Shown here: one piece after another, positions 1-5,400 of the stretch | Layout of the letters: every line of letters begins with the position of its first letter | Position numbering within the stretch: the first letter of the stretch is position 1 | DNA from: Beijerinckiaceae bacterium | Lineage (GTDB): Bacteria > Pseudomonadota > Alphaproteobacteria > Rhizobiales > Beijerinckiaceae | Direction: 5' to 3' | Assembly (NCBI GenBank): GCA_947458675.1 | Contig: CANHAW010000165.1 | Location: 1 to 5,400, forward strand | Length of the DNA stretch: 5,400 nt | Notes under the pieces: model-generated | What the model saw: the letters and a program-made list of their open reading frames with translations, nothing else | What the model was told of the DNA's origin: nothing | Databases searched by the model: none | Program-made: the position numbers and the translations under genes

Positions 1-808
1 CAGGAATGGCCAATTCCTCTGGGTGAAACACAGCCTTCGGACCAAAGCCGCCGCCTACATCCGGCGTGACTACGCGCACTTGCGATTCACGCAAGCCAAG
101 CGCATCGACGAGAATGGCCTTTGCGCGATGCGGCATCTGGGTGGAATTCCAGACGGTCAACCTTTTTTCAATCTCGTCGAAAGAGGCAAGCACGCCTCGG
201 CCTTCCATGGAATGGCCGCCGCCTTTGCTGAGGCGGAATTCCTGTTTGATGACATGCGTTGCATCGGCAAATTTCGAGTCTGCATTGCCGTAATCGATAA
301 AAGTTTGCGCAACGAGATTGTCAGGACAATCCCGCCGGACCTGCGCGGCGCCTGGCTTCAATGAATCGGCGGGATCGGAAATAGCAGGCAAAGGATCAAT
401 GTCGAGTTCAATAAGGCCGATCGCATCCTCGGCGAGCGCACGCGTTTGCGCGATCACCAAAGCTATCGGTTCGCCGACATAGCAGACTTCTTCGCGCGCC
501 AGGACATCTGGGTCTGCCACATGGCGGAGGCCGCCTGCAGGCAGTGCGAGCGGCATGTGATCGCTGGTAAGGAGTGGGCGGAGATCCGAATAGGTCAGAA
601 CAGCATAAACACCTTCGAGCGCGCGGGCAGCACTTGTGTCGATCCGGCGGATGAGCCCGTGAGCGACGGGGCTGCGCAGGAATGCCGCTTCGAGGGAATC
701 ATGGATATGAATATCGTCAAGAAAGCGGCCTGCACCCCGCAGCAAGGAATCGTCTTCGAGGCGAAGCAAAGCGTCCCCGATGCGCGATTGCCCAGGCGCG
801 TGGCCCAT
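1..808 (-). CDS. Molybdopterin-binding large subunit of a xanthine dehydrogenase/CO dehydrogenase-family hydroxylase (L2), N-terminal part
   Basis: This is the catalytic, Mo-molybdopterin-binding subunit of a cytoplasmic molybdenum hydroxylase. The reading frame is open from the ATG at 808 to the left edge (269 codons), about a third of the usual 750-800 residues. Visible family marks are the N-terminal RLEDDSLLRGAGRFLDD stretch (residues 16-32), the LRSPVAHG segment of the a/b hammerhead domain (44-51), YVGEPIALVIA (110-120), MEGRGVLA (201-208), WNSTQMPH (220-227) and the glycine-rich DVGGGFGPK loop (250-258) that contacts the molybdopterin cofactor. The start is fixed by a strong GGAGGG six bases upstream. 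It follows the permease by 57 bases on the same strand, so it is probably cotranscribed. It is a separate gene from the large subunit at the right edge. The residues that would separate CO dehydrogenase (Cys active-site loop) from xanthine- or nicotinate-type enzymes lie beyond the window. Family assignment is firm; the substrate is unknown. Confidence 0.93.
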   Translation of the reverse strand, partial: MGHAPGQSRIGDALLRLEDDSLLRGAGRFLDDIHIHDSLEAAFLRSPVAHGLIRRIDTSAARALEGVYAVLTYSDLRPLLTSDHMPLALPAGGLRHVADPDVLAREEVCYVGEPIALVIAQTRALAEDAIGLIELDIDPLPAISDPADSLKPGAAQVRRDCPDNLVAQTFIDYGNADSKFADATHVIKQEFRLSKGGGHSMEGRGVLASFDEIEKRLTVWNSTQMPHRAKAILVDALGLRESQVRVVTPDVGGGFGPKAVFHPEELAIP

Positions 809-865
809 CAATTTCCCTCCGTCTGACTTTTTTATGCGGGCTTTCCGGCAGCAGGATTTTTCTAA
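809..865 (-). other. Intergenic gap between permease and L2
   Basis: This 57-base gap is the largest non-coding stretch in the window. It holds the L2 ribosome binding site and two short A-runs. I see no stable GC stem followed by a T-run that would act as an intrinsic terminator, and no recognisable -35/-10 pair. Read-through from the permease gene into L2 is therefore the simplest reading, although a weak internal promoter cannot be excluded by eye. Confidence 0.5.
815..820 (-). promoter_or_regulatory. Ribosome binding site of the second large subunit (L2)
   Basis: On the minus strand the sequence reads GGAGGG, then six bases, then ATG at 808. This is a near-consensus Shine-Dalgarno site and settles the start. 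An in-frame TTG directly before the ATG is a weaker alternative because it lies only three bases from the site. Confidence 0.75.
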
Positions 866-1654
866 TCAGCCGCCGCCGGTGACCTGTGTTTGCTTGCGCG
901 TCGCCCATCCGGTCATGCGCACCTCGATAAAGGCGCAGATTAGATAAGTGCCGATCCCCATAGCTGCTATCACAAGAAGGCCGGCAAACATAAGGGAGGT
1001 CCGAAATTGCGATGCCGCCTGCAGCATCAAATATCCGATACCGTCATTGGAGGCCAAGGTTTCGGAAATGACCGCGCCGACGAAAGCAAGCGTCACAGCC
1101 ACTTTCAAAGACGCAAAGAAATAGGGAAGGCTTCGGGGCAGGCTGACCTTGGTGAGCACATCAAGCTTTGACGCGCCAAGCGAGCGCAGCACGTCTTCCA
1201 GTTCCGGTTCCACAGTTGCAAGGCCTGCGGCAACATTCACGGCAATGGGGAAGAAGGAGAGCAGGAAGGCCGTAGCGATTGCGGGTGGCTGGCCGATGCC
1301 TAGCCAGATGACCAGGAGCGGGACAACAGCCGCCTTTGGAACGGAATTGATACCGATCAGCAGCGGATAGAAACCGGCATAGATCAGGCGGGATGAGCCG
1401 ATGAATATGCCCAGCATGGCGCCGACCAAAATACCGAGGCCGAAGCCGATCAATGTATTGGTCAGGGTGAAAAGCGCATGAGCCATGATCGGATCGCGAT
1501 AATCGATGAAGGATTGATAGACCAGCGCAGGCGATGGCAGAATGAAGGGTCTTGGATTGAAGATGAAAATGGCCGCCTGCCAGATGGTGAACAGGCCGGC
1601 GATCACGACCCAGGGCGCGAGTTTTTCTGCCAGTTTTCGGTGTTTGGCTTTCAT
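866..1654 (-). CDS. ABC transporter permease, NitT/TauT (SsuC-like) family
   Basis: This is the inner-membrane channel subunit of a binding-protein-dependent importer, 262 residues, the normal length for the SsuC/TauC family. Hydrophobic segments lie roughly at residues 14-32, 62-86, 93-119, 123-146, 182-199 and 221-243, giving about six transmembrane helices. The cytoplasmic EAA loop that docks on the ATPase is seen around 154-173: DVLRSLG followed by nine residues and V-S-LP, matching the EAA---G---------I-LP pattern. The N-terminal FILPSPALV stretch (37-45) is also typical of the family. Its ATG overlaps the ATPase stop codon as ATGA, with AGGAG eight bases upstream, so the two are probably translationally coupled. 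Being cotranscribed with the binding protein and ATPase, it completes a one-permease transporter, probably a homodimer. The transported compound cannot be read from this sequence. Confidence 0.94.
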   Translation of the reverse strand: MKAKHRKLAEKLAPWVVIAGLFTIWQAAIFIFNPRPFILPSPALVYQSFIDYRDPIMAHALFTLTNTLIGFGLGILVGAMLGIFIGSSRLIYAGFYPLLIGINSVPKAAVVPLLVIWLGIGQPPAIATAFLLSFFPIAVNVAAGLATVEPELEDVLRSLGASKLDVLTKVSLPRSLPYFFASLKVAVTLAFVGAVISETLASNDGIGYLMLQAASQFRTSLMFAGLLVIAAMGIGTYLICAFIEVRMTGWATRKQTQVTGGG

Positions 1655-2505
1655 TGAACCTGCTCCTGCGCGGCAGGCCGGGCTGGCGCCTTGCTCTCTT
1701 TGCGCACTTGAGCGATCTCAGCGCGGATTTTTTGGACGATTTCAACAAAAGCCGGATCGAATGTGCTCTCAATCGTCCGCGGCCTTGGAATATCAACGCG
1801 ATGCGTTGAGATCACACGCCCAGGCCTTGCCGACATGACGAAGATCACATCGGCCAGATAGGCGGCCTCGCGCAGATCATGCGTGACGAGAATGCAGGTG
1901 AATTGTTTTTCAAGCCACAAGTCCTGAAGAACAGACCAGAGTTCTTCACGCGTGAAAGCGTCAAGAGCCGCGAAAGGTTCATCGAGCATGAGCAGCTGTG
2001 GCTCATGAATCAATGAGCGGCAGAGGCTGACGCGCTGTTGCATGCCGCCCGACAGCATCCATGGATGCTTGTCCTCGAAACCAGCGAGGCCGACGGTTGC
2101 GAGAATTGTTTTTGCCTGAGCAACATATTTTGCATATTCCGCTCGCAGCCTCGATCTGTGCGGCTGGACGATTTCAAGCGGCAACATCACATTGCGCAAT
2201 GTGTCGCGCCACGGCAGAAGCGTGGGATTCTGGAATGCCATTCCGGTGATTTTGAGCGGTCCGGTCACCGGCGCTCCAGCCACGCGGATCGAGCCTTCTG
2301 TCGCCGGGCATAATCCCGTCGCCAGTTTCATGAATGAGGACTTGCCGCAGCCCGAAGGCCCGACGATCGCGGCGAACTGACCTTTCTTGATCGAAAGATC
2401 AACGCCTGAGAGCGCAAGCGTCCCATTCTCGTCTCCGTATCGAAGTGCGACATCGGAGAAATCCACGAATGGATCGTTGGCTTCATTCTGCGGCAAGTTT
2501 GTCAT
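1651..2505 (-). CDS. ABC transporter ATP-binding protein, NitT/TauT (SsuB/TauB-like) family
   Basis: This cytoplasmic ATPase would power the importer formed with the adjacent permease and binding protein. At 284 residues it is slightly longer than typical SsuB/TauB proteins, because of a charged, Ala/Pro/Gln-rich C-terminal tail (about 265-284). All nucleotide-binding motifs are intact: Walker A GPSGCGKSS (49-57), the Q-loop glutamine (about 92, in AFQNPTLLPWRDT), the ABC signature LSGGMQQR (151-158), Walker B LLMLDEP (171-177), the D-loop ALD (180-182) and the switch histidine in THD (209). The LLPWRDTLRNV stretch after the Q-loop is characteristic of the nitrate/sulfonate/taurine group. The ATG at 2505 lies 13 bases after the stop of the binding-protein gene. 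The Shine-Dalgarno there is weak and purine-rich (GAGAAAGAA), so expression may depend on translation of the gene before it. Its stop overlaps the permease start. Confidence 0.96.
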   Translation of the reverse strand: MTNLPQNEANDPFVDFSDVALRYGDENGTLALSGVDLSIKKGQFAAIVGPSGCGKSSFMKLATGLCPATEGSIRVAGAPVTGPLKITGMAFQNPTLLPWRDTLRNVMLPLEIVQPHRSRLRAEYAKYVAQAKTILATVGLAGFEDKHPWMLSGGMQQRVSLCRSLIHEPQLLMLDEPFAALDAFTREELWSVLQDLWLEKQFTCILVTHDLREAAYLADVIFVMSARPGRVISTHRVDIPRPRTIESTFDPAFVEIVQKIRAEIAQVRKESKAPARPAAQEQVQ

Positions 2506-2518
2506 CGATCGTTCTTTC

Positions 2519-3568
2519 TCAGCCCATGATCCGCTCGGAAGCGGGGGGCATAAAGTTCAGGTCGAGCAGGGTTTGGGGTGTCGGTGCTTTGTCAAGGCCA
2601 AGCCCATCGGCAAGAACGGCAATGGAATCCGCAACACGCTTCATCTCAAATGCACCGAGCCCGTTATTGCGGACATTTTCGGTTCGGATCAAACGGTCGA
2701 TCACCCAATCCATGCGTGCGCGTTCGATTTTTGGATTAAGCAGCTTGTCGCGCTTCATCACAGCATCGATCGCCTGATCGCGGTTTTTATGTGCGCCGGT
2801 CCAGGAGCGTGCAATGCCAAGCGCCATGCGCTTCACGACATCGGGCTTGTCCTTGATCATCTGCGGGCTTGTGATGAGCGAATTGCCGAAGAAGTTGAAG
2901 CCGAAGGAATGGTAATAGAGGAGGGTGATATCCTCCATTGGGATTCCATTGTCCATGAGATTGAAAATCGCCGTGTAATCGAAGGCGATGACGGCATCGA
3001 CATCGCCCTTGAGCAGCATTGTATCGCGCAGCTTCACATCGACCGTGACGCGGTTTACGCTCTTGGGATCGATCTGGTTGCGCGCGAAAAGCGCCGGCAG
3101 AATTTTCGAGCCCGCATCAGCCGTGCCGACACCAAGCTTGGCGCCGACGAGATCTTTCAGGGAGCGGATGGGCTTGCGTTTGAGGCTGAGAACGACGGCG
3201 GGGAAGACGTCGAAAATCGGCATGATGATCTTTGGGGCTGCATCGGGATTGCGGCCGGCAAATTCAACGACGGCGGATGCATCTGCAAGACCGAATTCAT
3301 AGGCGCCGGTCGCCACACGTGTGATGGCTTCACCCGAACCGGAAGAGCCATCTGCCGTGACATTGAGATTCAGATCCTTGAAGATCCCGCGCTCAATGGC
3401 GTAAAAGCTCGGTGCGTTGCCGCCGTAAATGCGAAATTCCAGCGCCAGCTTCACGGCATTTGCACTTTGTGCAAGTGCTGGAACATGAGGTGTGAAAAGG
3501 CCGGCTGCGGCTGCAGCGCCGGAGAGAAGGGTCTGGCGGCGTGTTGTTCCCGAACGCGTGCTATCCAT
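2519..3568 (-). CDS. ABC transporter substrate-binding protein, NMT1/SsuA-like, Tat-type signal
   Basis: This is a periplasmic solute receptor of 349 residues, the usual size for NitT/TauT and NMT1/THI5-like binding proteins. The start at 3568 is chosen because AGGAGG lies five bases upstream and a complete signal peptide follows: twin arginines in TTRRQTLLSG (8-17), an Ala-rich core, and an ALA-Q cleavage site near residues 31-34. There is no lipobox cysteine, and the whole protein lacks cysteine. The mature part begins with the family pattern of a beta strand (LALEFRIYGGNAPSFYAIERG, roughly 41-61) and continues through GSGEAITRVATGAYEFGLAD (about 77-96) and KDLVGAKLGVGTADAGSK (138-155). An aromatic-rich segment, LLYYHSFGFNFFGNS (216-230), is prominent. 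The gene starts one base after the small hydroxylase subunit ends, which places uptake and oxidation in one transcript. An upstream in-frame ATG at 3697 would add 43 residues and bury the signal peptide, so it was not used. The ligand is unknown. Confidence 0.93.
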   Translation of the reverse strand: MDSTRSGTTRRQTLLSGAAAAAGLFTPHVPALAQSANAVKLALEFRIYGGNAPSFYAIERGIFKDLNLNVTADGSSGSGEAITRVATGAYEFGLADASAVVEFAGRNPDAAPKIIMPIFDVFPAVVLSLKRKPIRSLKDLVGAKLGVGTADAGSKILPALFARNQIDPKSVNRVTVDVKLRDTMLLKGDVDAVIAFDYTAIFNLMDNGIPMEDITLLYYHSFGFNFFGNSLITSPQMIKDKPDVVKRMALGIARSWTGAHKNRDQAIDAVMKRDKLLNPKIERARMDWVIDRLIRTENVRNNGLGAFEMKRVADSIAVLADGLGLDKAPTPQTLLDLNFMPPASERIMG

Positions 3569-3569
3569 A

Positions 3570-4058
3570 TCAGCCTCCTGATTTGATCTTTGAATCCGAT
3601 AATCTTTTGCTGGCGCGTGCGACTGCGCGAACAATTCCTGCATAGCCTGTGCAACGACAAAGGTTTCCAGCCAGTGCCTCGCGAATATCCTGTTCATCGG
3701 GATTTGGGTGTCTCAGCAGCAGGTCGCGTGCAGCCATCAGCATGCCCGGCGTACAGAAGCCGCATTGCAACCCGTGTTCGTGGTGGAAACCCTCGCGCAG
3801 CGCGTTCATCACTGCGTCCTGATCGAGGCCTTCAAGTGTCGTCACGTGACGGGCGTCGCATTGGACCGCGAATTTCAGGCACGAGCGCGTCAGCGTGCCA
3901 TCGACCAAGACCCCGCAAGCCCCGCATGCGCCATGTTCGCAGCCAAGATGCGTTGCGGTCAGGTTGCAGGTGTCGCGAAGGAAATCTGCAAGATTTGTGC
4001 GATCCTCAATATCGCATGTTACTTTCTTATCGTTGATTGTCAGATTGACCATGGTCAT
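3570..4058 (-). CDS. [2Fe-2S] small subunit of the molybdenum hydroxylase (CoxS-like)
   Basis: This is the electron-transfer subunit that carries electrons from the molybdenum centre to FAD. It is 162 residues long, a normal length for the family. The N-terminal plant-ferredoxin-like domain has the first cluster ligands C40, C45, C48 and C60 ([17 protein letters not shown]... SC). The C-terminal four-helix domain has the second set C99, C102, C134 and C136 (LQCGFCTPG and NLCRCTGY). Q98, just before C99, matches the glutamine that approaches the molybdopterin cofactor in solved family structures. The start at 4058 overlaps the medium-subunit stop as ATGA, with GAGGT nine bases upstream; an ATG two codons later is a less well placed alternative. 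All eight cluster cysteines are present, so the protein should be functional. The related names coxS, cutS and ndhS are substrate-specific, and none can be chosen here. Confidence 0.97.
   Translation of the reverse strand: MTMVNLTINDKKVTCDIEDRTNLADFLRDTCNLTATHLGCEHGACGACGVLVDGTLTRSCLKFAVQCDARHVTTLEGLDQDAVMNALREGFHHEHGLQCGFCTPGMLMAARDLLLRHPNPDEQDIREALAGNLCRCTGYAGIVRAVARASKRLSDSKIKSGG
3574..3579 (-). promoter_or_regulatory. Consensus ribosome binding site of the substrate-binding protein
   Basis: The minus strand reads AGGAGG, then CTGAT, then ATG at 3568. The site lies inside the last codons of the small-subunit gene, whose TGA falls in the spacer. It is the strongest Shine-Dalgarno in the window. 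That fits the high expression binding proteins usually need relative to their membrane partners, and it decides the start against the upstream ATG at 3697. Confidence 0.8.
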
Positions 4059-4876
4059 GGCGTCATGACCTCATTGATCGCACGTTTCACATTGGTGGCG
4101 TGCAGATGTTTCAGATAGGCATCGTCTTCTGGAAGCATGCCAGCAATGTCCGTGGAAATGGCTTGATCCAGAGCAGCGCCGTTAATGTTCTTCGCCATAG
4201 ACATGGAGGCATTTTCGAGGATGCGGGCACGTGGGCCGGCCGCGCCGAGAACGACTCTTGATTTCTGGCCATTGTGAACGGCAGTCACGATTGAATCAGC
4301 AAAAGCGCCGGTTTTACGATTGATCTTGCATGTTGTGGCGCGAGCATCTGGCGGCAATTTCGGTATCTCGAAAGCGCGTATAATCTCGCCTTGCTGAAGG
4401 GAGGTCTCATAGGTTCCCACCAGAAGGCGATCCAGCGGGACGCGCCTCTCTCCGCTTGCACCCGCAACAAGCGCAATCGCATCGAGCGCCAGCAAAATGC
4501 ACGGCCAATCTGCAGCGGGGTCAGCCATGGCCACCGAGCCGCCAATCGTTCCGTGGCATCGAATGGCGCGATAGGCGATTTTTTGTGCGGCACGACGCAT
4601 CATGCCATGTGCGGGATCGGGCACAGACCCGTCTTCGATCATGGCATGGGTGACTGCAGCGCCAATTGTCACGTGATCGTTTGTCTCGCTGGCGACCAGA
4701 AGCTCCGCGATAGCCCCGATATCGACAAGGCTTTCGCATATTGTCATGCGCAGATTGAGCATGGGCGCAAGCGATTGTCCGCCGGCCAGCGGCAGGGATT
4801 GCGCATCTGCGCCAAGCATTGCGAGAGCTTCTGGAAGCGAGCGCGCACGCGCATATGAGAAAGGCGCCGGTTTCAT
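4055..4876 (-). CDS. FAD-binding medium subunit of the molybdenum hydroxylase (CoxM-like)
   Basis: This subunit binds FAD and passes electrons from the iron-sulfur clusters to the external acceptor. Its 273 residues are within the usual 260-300 range. The two FAD-pyrophosphate motifs of the family are clear: AGGQSL (31-36) and TIGGS (110-114), the latter within IRCHGTIGGSVAMADPAAD (105-123), which also supplies the conserved Asp-Pro-Ala-Ala-Asp run. The protein begins with the typical pattern of Phe-x-Tyr, then SLPEALAML (13-21). The C-terminal part (about 170-270) fits the CO dehydrogenase flavoprotein C-terminal domain, including the VVLGAAGPRA strand (208-217). The start overlaps the L1 stop as ATGA, with GGGAGA nine bases upstream. 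The four-base overlaps on both sides suggest coupled translation of the L-M-S subunits in equal amounts. The electron acceptor (NAD, quinone or cytochrome) cannot be judged from this subunit alone. Confidence 0.96.
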   Translation of the reverse strand: MKPAPFSYARARSLPEALAMLGADAQSLPLAGGQSLAPMLNLRMTICESLVDIGAIAELLVASETNDHVTIGAAVTHAMIEDGSVPDPAHGMMRRAAQKIAYRAIRCHGTIGGSVAMADPAADWPCILLALDAIALVAGASGERRVPLDRLLVGTYETSLQQGEIIRAFEIPKLPPDARATTCKINRKTGAFADSIVTAVHNGQKSRVVLGAAGPRARILENASMSMAKNINGAALDQAISTDIAGMLPEDDAYLKHLHATNVKRAINEVMTP

Positions 4877-5400
4877 GCGGCATTGTCTCCCGACATGCGG
4901 GCTGCATGTGCGGCCTGCCAGATTCGACGCGGTGAAAGGGGCGTCTCATTGAAGCTGACGCCTAGATCGCGAAAGGCATCTCCCAGCGCATTTGCCAGCG
5001 CTGCGGGCGGCGCGATGGCACCACCTTCGCCCACACCCTTCACGCCATATTCGGTGACAAGCGCTGGTGTCACCGAATGGGCGATGCGAATTTCAGGCAC
5101 ATCTGTCATGCCCGGCATGACATAATCGGCGAAAGTTGTGGCAAGCGGCTGGCCGTCGGAATTGTAGGGAATTTCCTCAAACAGGCCGGTGCCGATACCC
5201 TGTGCAATCCCGCCCTGGACCTGTCCGTCGACAATCATCGGATTGATCATCGTGCCGCAATCTTCGGCCACAGCATAATCGATGATTTGCACATGGCCGG
5301 TGTCTTCATCGACGCTGATGACGACAGCATGTGCGCCATAAGAAAACACGCCGGCAGATTCTGCAGGCTCATAAGTTCCTGTTGCTTCCAATGTCGGCTC
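4873..5400 (-). CDS. Molybdopterin-binding large subunit of a xanthine dehydrogenase/CO dehydrogenase-family hydroxylase (L1), C-terminal part
   Basis: The frame is open from the right edge (first complete codon GAG at 5398-5400) to the TGA at 4873-4875. It gives the last 175 residues of a protein normally about 750-800 long. In window numbering, the visible parts are the SYGAHAVVISVDEDTG strand pair (20-35), AEDCGTMINPMIVDGQ (45-60), the cofactor-contacting GQVQGGIAQGIG loop (59-70), and GVKGVGEGGAIAPPAALANA (119-138). The Glu of GVGEGG (E125) corresponds to the conserved active-site glutamate that acts as base in family members. It directly precedes and overlaps the medium-subunit gene, so it is the natural catalytic partner of the M and S subunits here. 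A TTG at 5391 should not be taken as the start, because the frame and the homologous pattern continue upstream of it. The substrate-specific active-site loop is outside the window. Confidence 0.95.
   Translation of the reverse strand, partial: EPTLEATGTYEPAESAGVFSYGAHAVVISVDEDTGHVQIIDYAVAEDCGTMINPMIVDGQVQGGIAQGIGTGLFEEIPYNSDGQPLATTFADYVMPGMTDVPEIRIAHSVTPALVTEYGVKGVGEGGAIAPPAALANALGDAFRDLGVSFNETPLSPRRIWQAAHAARMSGDNAA
5049..5078. repeat. Perfect 11-bp inverted repeat with 8-base loop inside L1
   Basis: The arms ATTCGGTGACA and TGTCACCGAAT are exact reverse complements separated by AGCGCTGG. The repeat is wholly within coding sequence for HSVTPALVTEY, just before the GVGEGG active-site motif. 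It has no T-run, so it is not an intrinsic terminator. It could form an mRNA hairpin or be a chance product of codon choice. Confidence 0.55.

Noticed and set aside
23..826. Plus-strand open frames at 23-364 and 446-826
   Set aside because: The minus strand here encodes L2 without interruption from 808 to the left edge, with several conserved motifs. The plus-strand products have no such support.
809..865. Possible intrinsic terminator between permease and L2
   Set aside because: The short A-rich runs are not preceded by a convincing GC-rich stem, and the strand carries A-runs rather than T-runs in the direction of transcription.
1161..1796. A 211-codon minus-strand frame overlapping permease and ATPase
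   Set aside because: It is an out-of-frame shadow of two well-supported genes, and its Arg/His/Pro-rich product lacks family features.
2387..3586. A long (399-codon) open frame on the plus strand
   Set aside because: It lies opposite the binding-protein gene and the start of the ATPase gene, both with clear family motifs. Its translation shows no recognisable domain. Long antisense frames are common opposite GC-rich codon-biased genes.
3569..3697. A 43-residue upstream extension of the binding protein starting at 3697
   Set aside because: It would lie entirely over the small-subunit gene and put the twin-arginine signal in the middle of the protein. The ATG at 3568 has an ideal ribosome binding site.
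3840..3851. 12-bp perfect palindrome CGTCACGTGACG
   Set aside because: About one such palindrome is expected by chance in a window of this size. It sits inside the small-subunit coding sequence, and a related CACGTG near 4672 also encodes His-Val-Thr.
4391..4858. A 155-codon plus-strand frame opposite the FAD subunit
   Set aside because: It is antisense to a gene with both FAD motifs intact, and has no recognisable domain.
3570..5400. Naming the enzyme as aerobic CO dehydrogenase (coxLMS)
   Set aside because: The Cys-containing active-site loop that defines true CO dehydrogenase is outside the window for both large subunits, and no cox accessory genes are visible. The subunit pattern is shared by many hydroxylases with other substrates.

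Overview
The window looks like part of one leftward (minus-strand) operon from a proteobacterium, most plausibly an alphaproteobacterium of the Hyphomicrobiales type. That guess rests on moderately high GC (mid-50s percent by eye), tightly packed ATGA-overlapping genes, and a molybdenum hydroxylase cassette joined to a NitT/TauT-type ABC transporter. The genus cannot be fixed from the sequence alone.

In transcription order, from right to left, there are seven genes. (1) The C-terminal 175 residues of a molybdopterin-binding large subunit of the xanthine dehydrogenase / CO dehydrogenase family (called L1 here), cut by the right edge. (2) The FAD-binding medium subunit (M). (3) The two-[2Fe-2S] small subunit (S). 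(4) A Tat-type exported periplasmic substrate-binding protein. (5) An ABC ATPase. (6) An ABC inner-membrane permease. (7) The N-terminal 269 residues of a second molybdopterin-binding large subunit (L2), cut by the left edge. L1/M, M/S and ATPase/permease overlap by 4 bases (ATGA). S and the binding protein are 1 base apart. The binding protein and ATPase are separated by 13 bases. The only larger gap is 57 bases before L2, and it shows no convincing terminator or promoter. No promoter or transcription start is visible, so the operon begins beyond the right edge.

Together the genes suggest an uptake-and-oxidation module. The transporter would import a small organic compound, or possibly a cofactor precursor. 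The L-M-S hydroxylase would insert oxygen from water into it, passing electrons from the Mo-molybdopterin centre through two [2Fe-2S] clusters to FAD. The substrate is not determined; purines, nicotinate and other N-heteroaromatics are the natural candidates for the family. The most notable point is two large subunits flanking one transporter. L2 may be an alternative catalytic subunit that shares M and S, or the first gene of a second hydroxylase further left. No RNA genes, mobile elements, CRISPR arrays or sizeable direct repeats were seen. Every stretch over 300 bases is coding.
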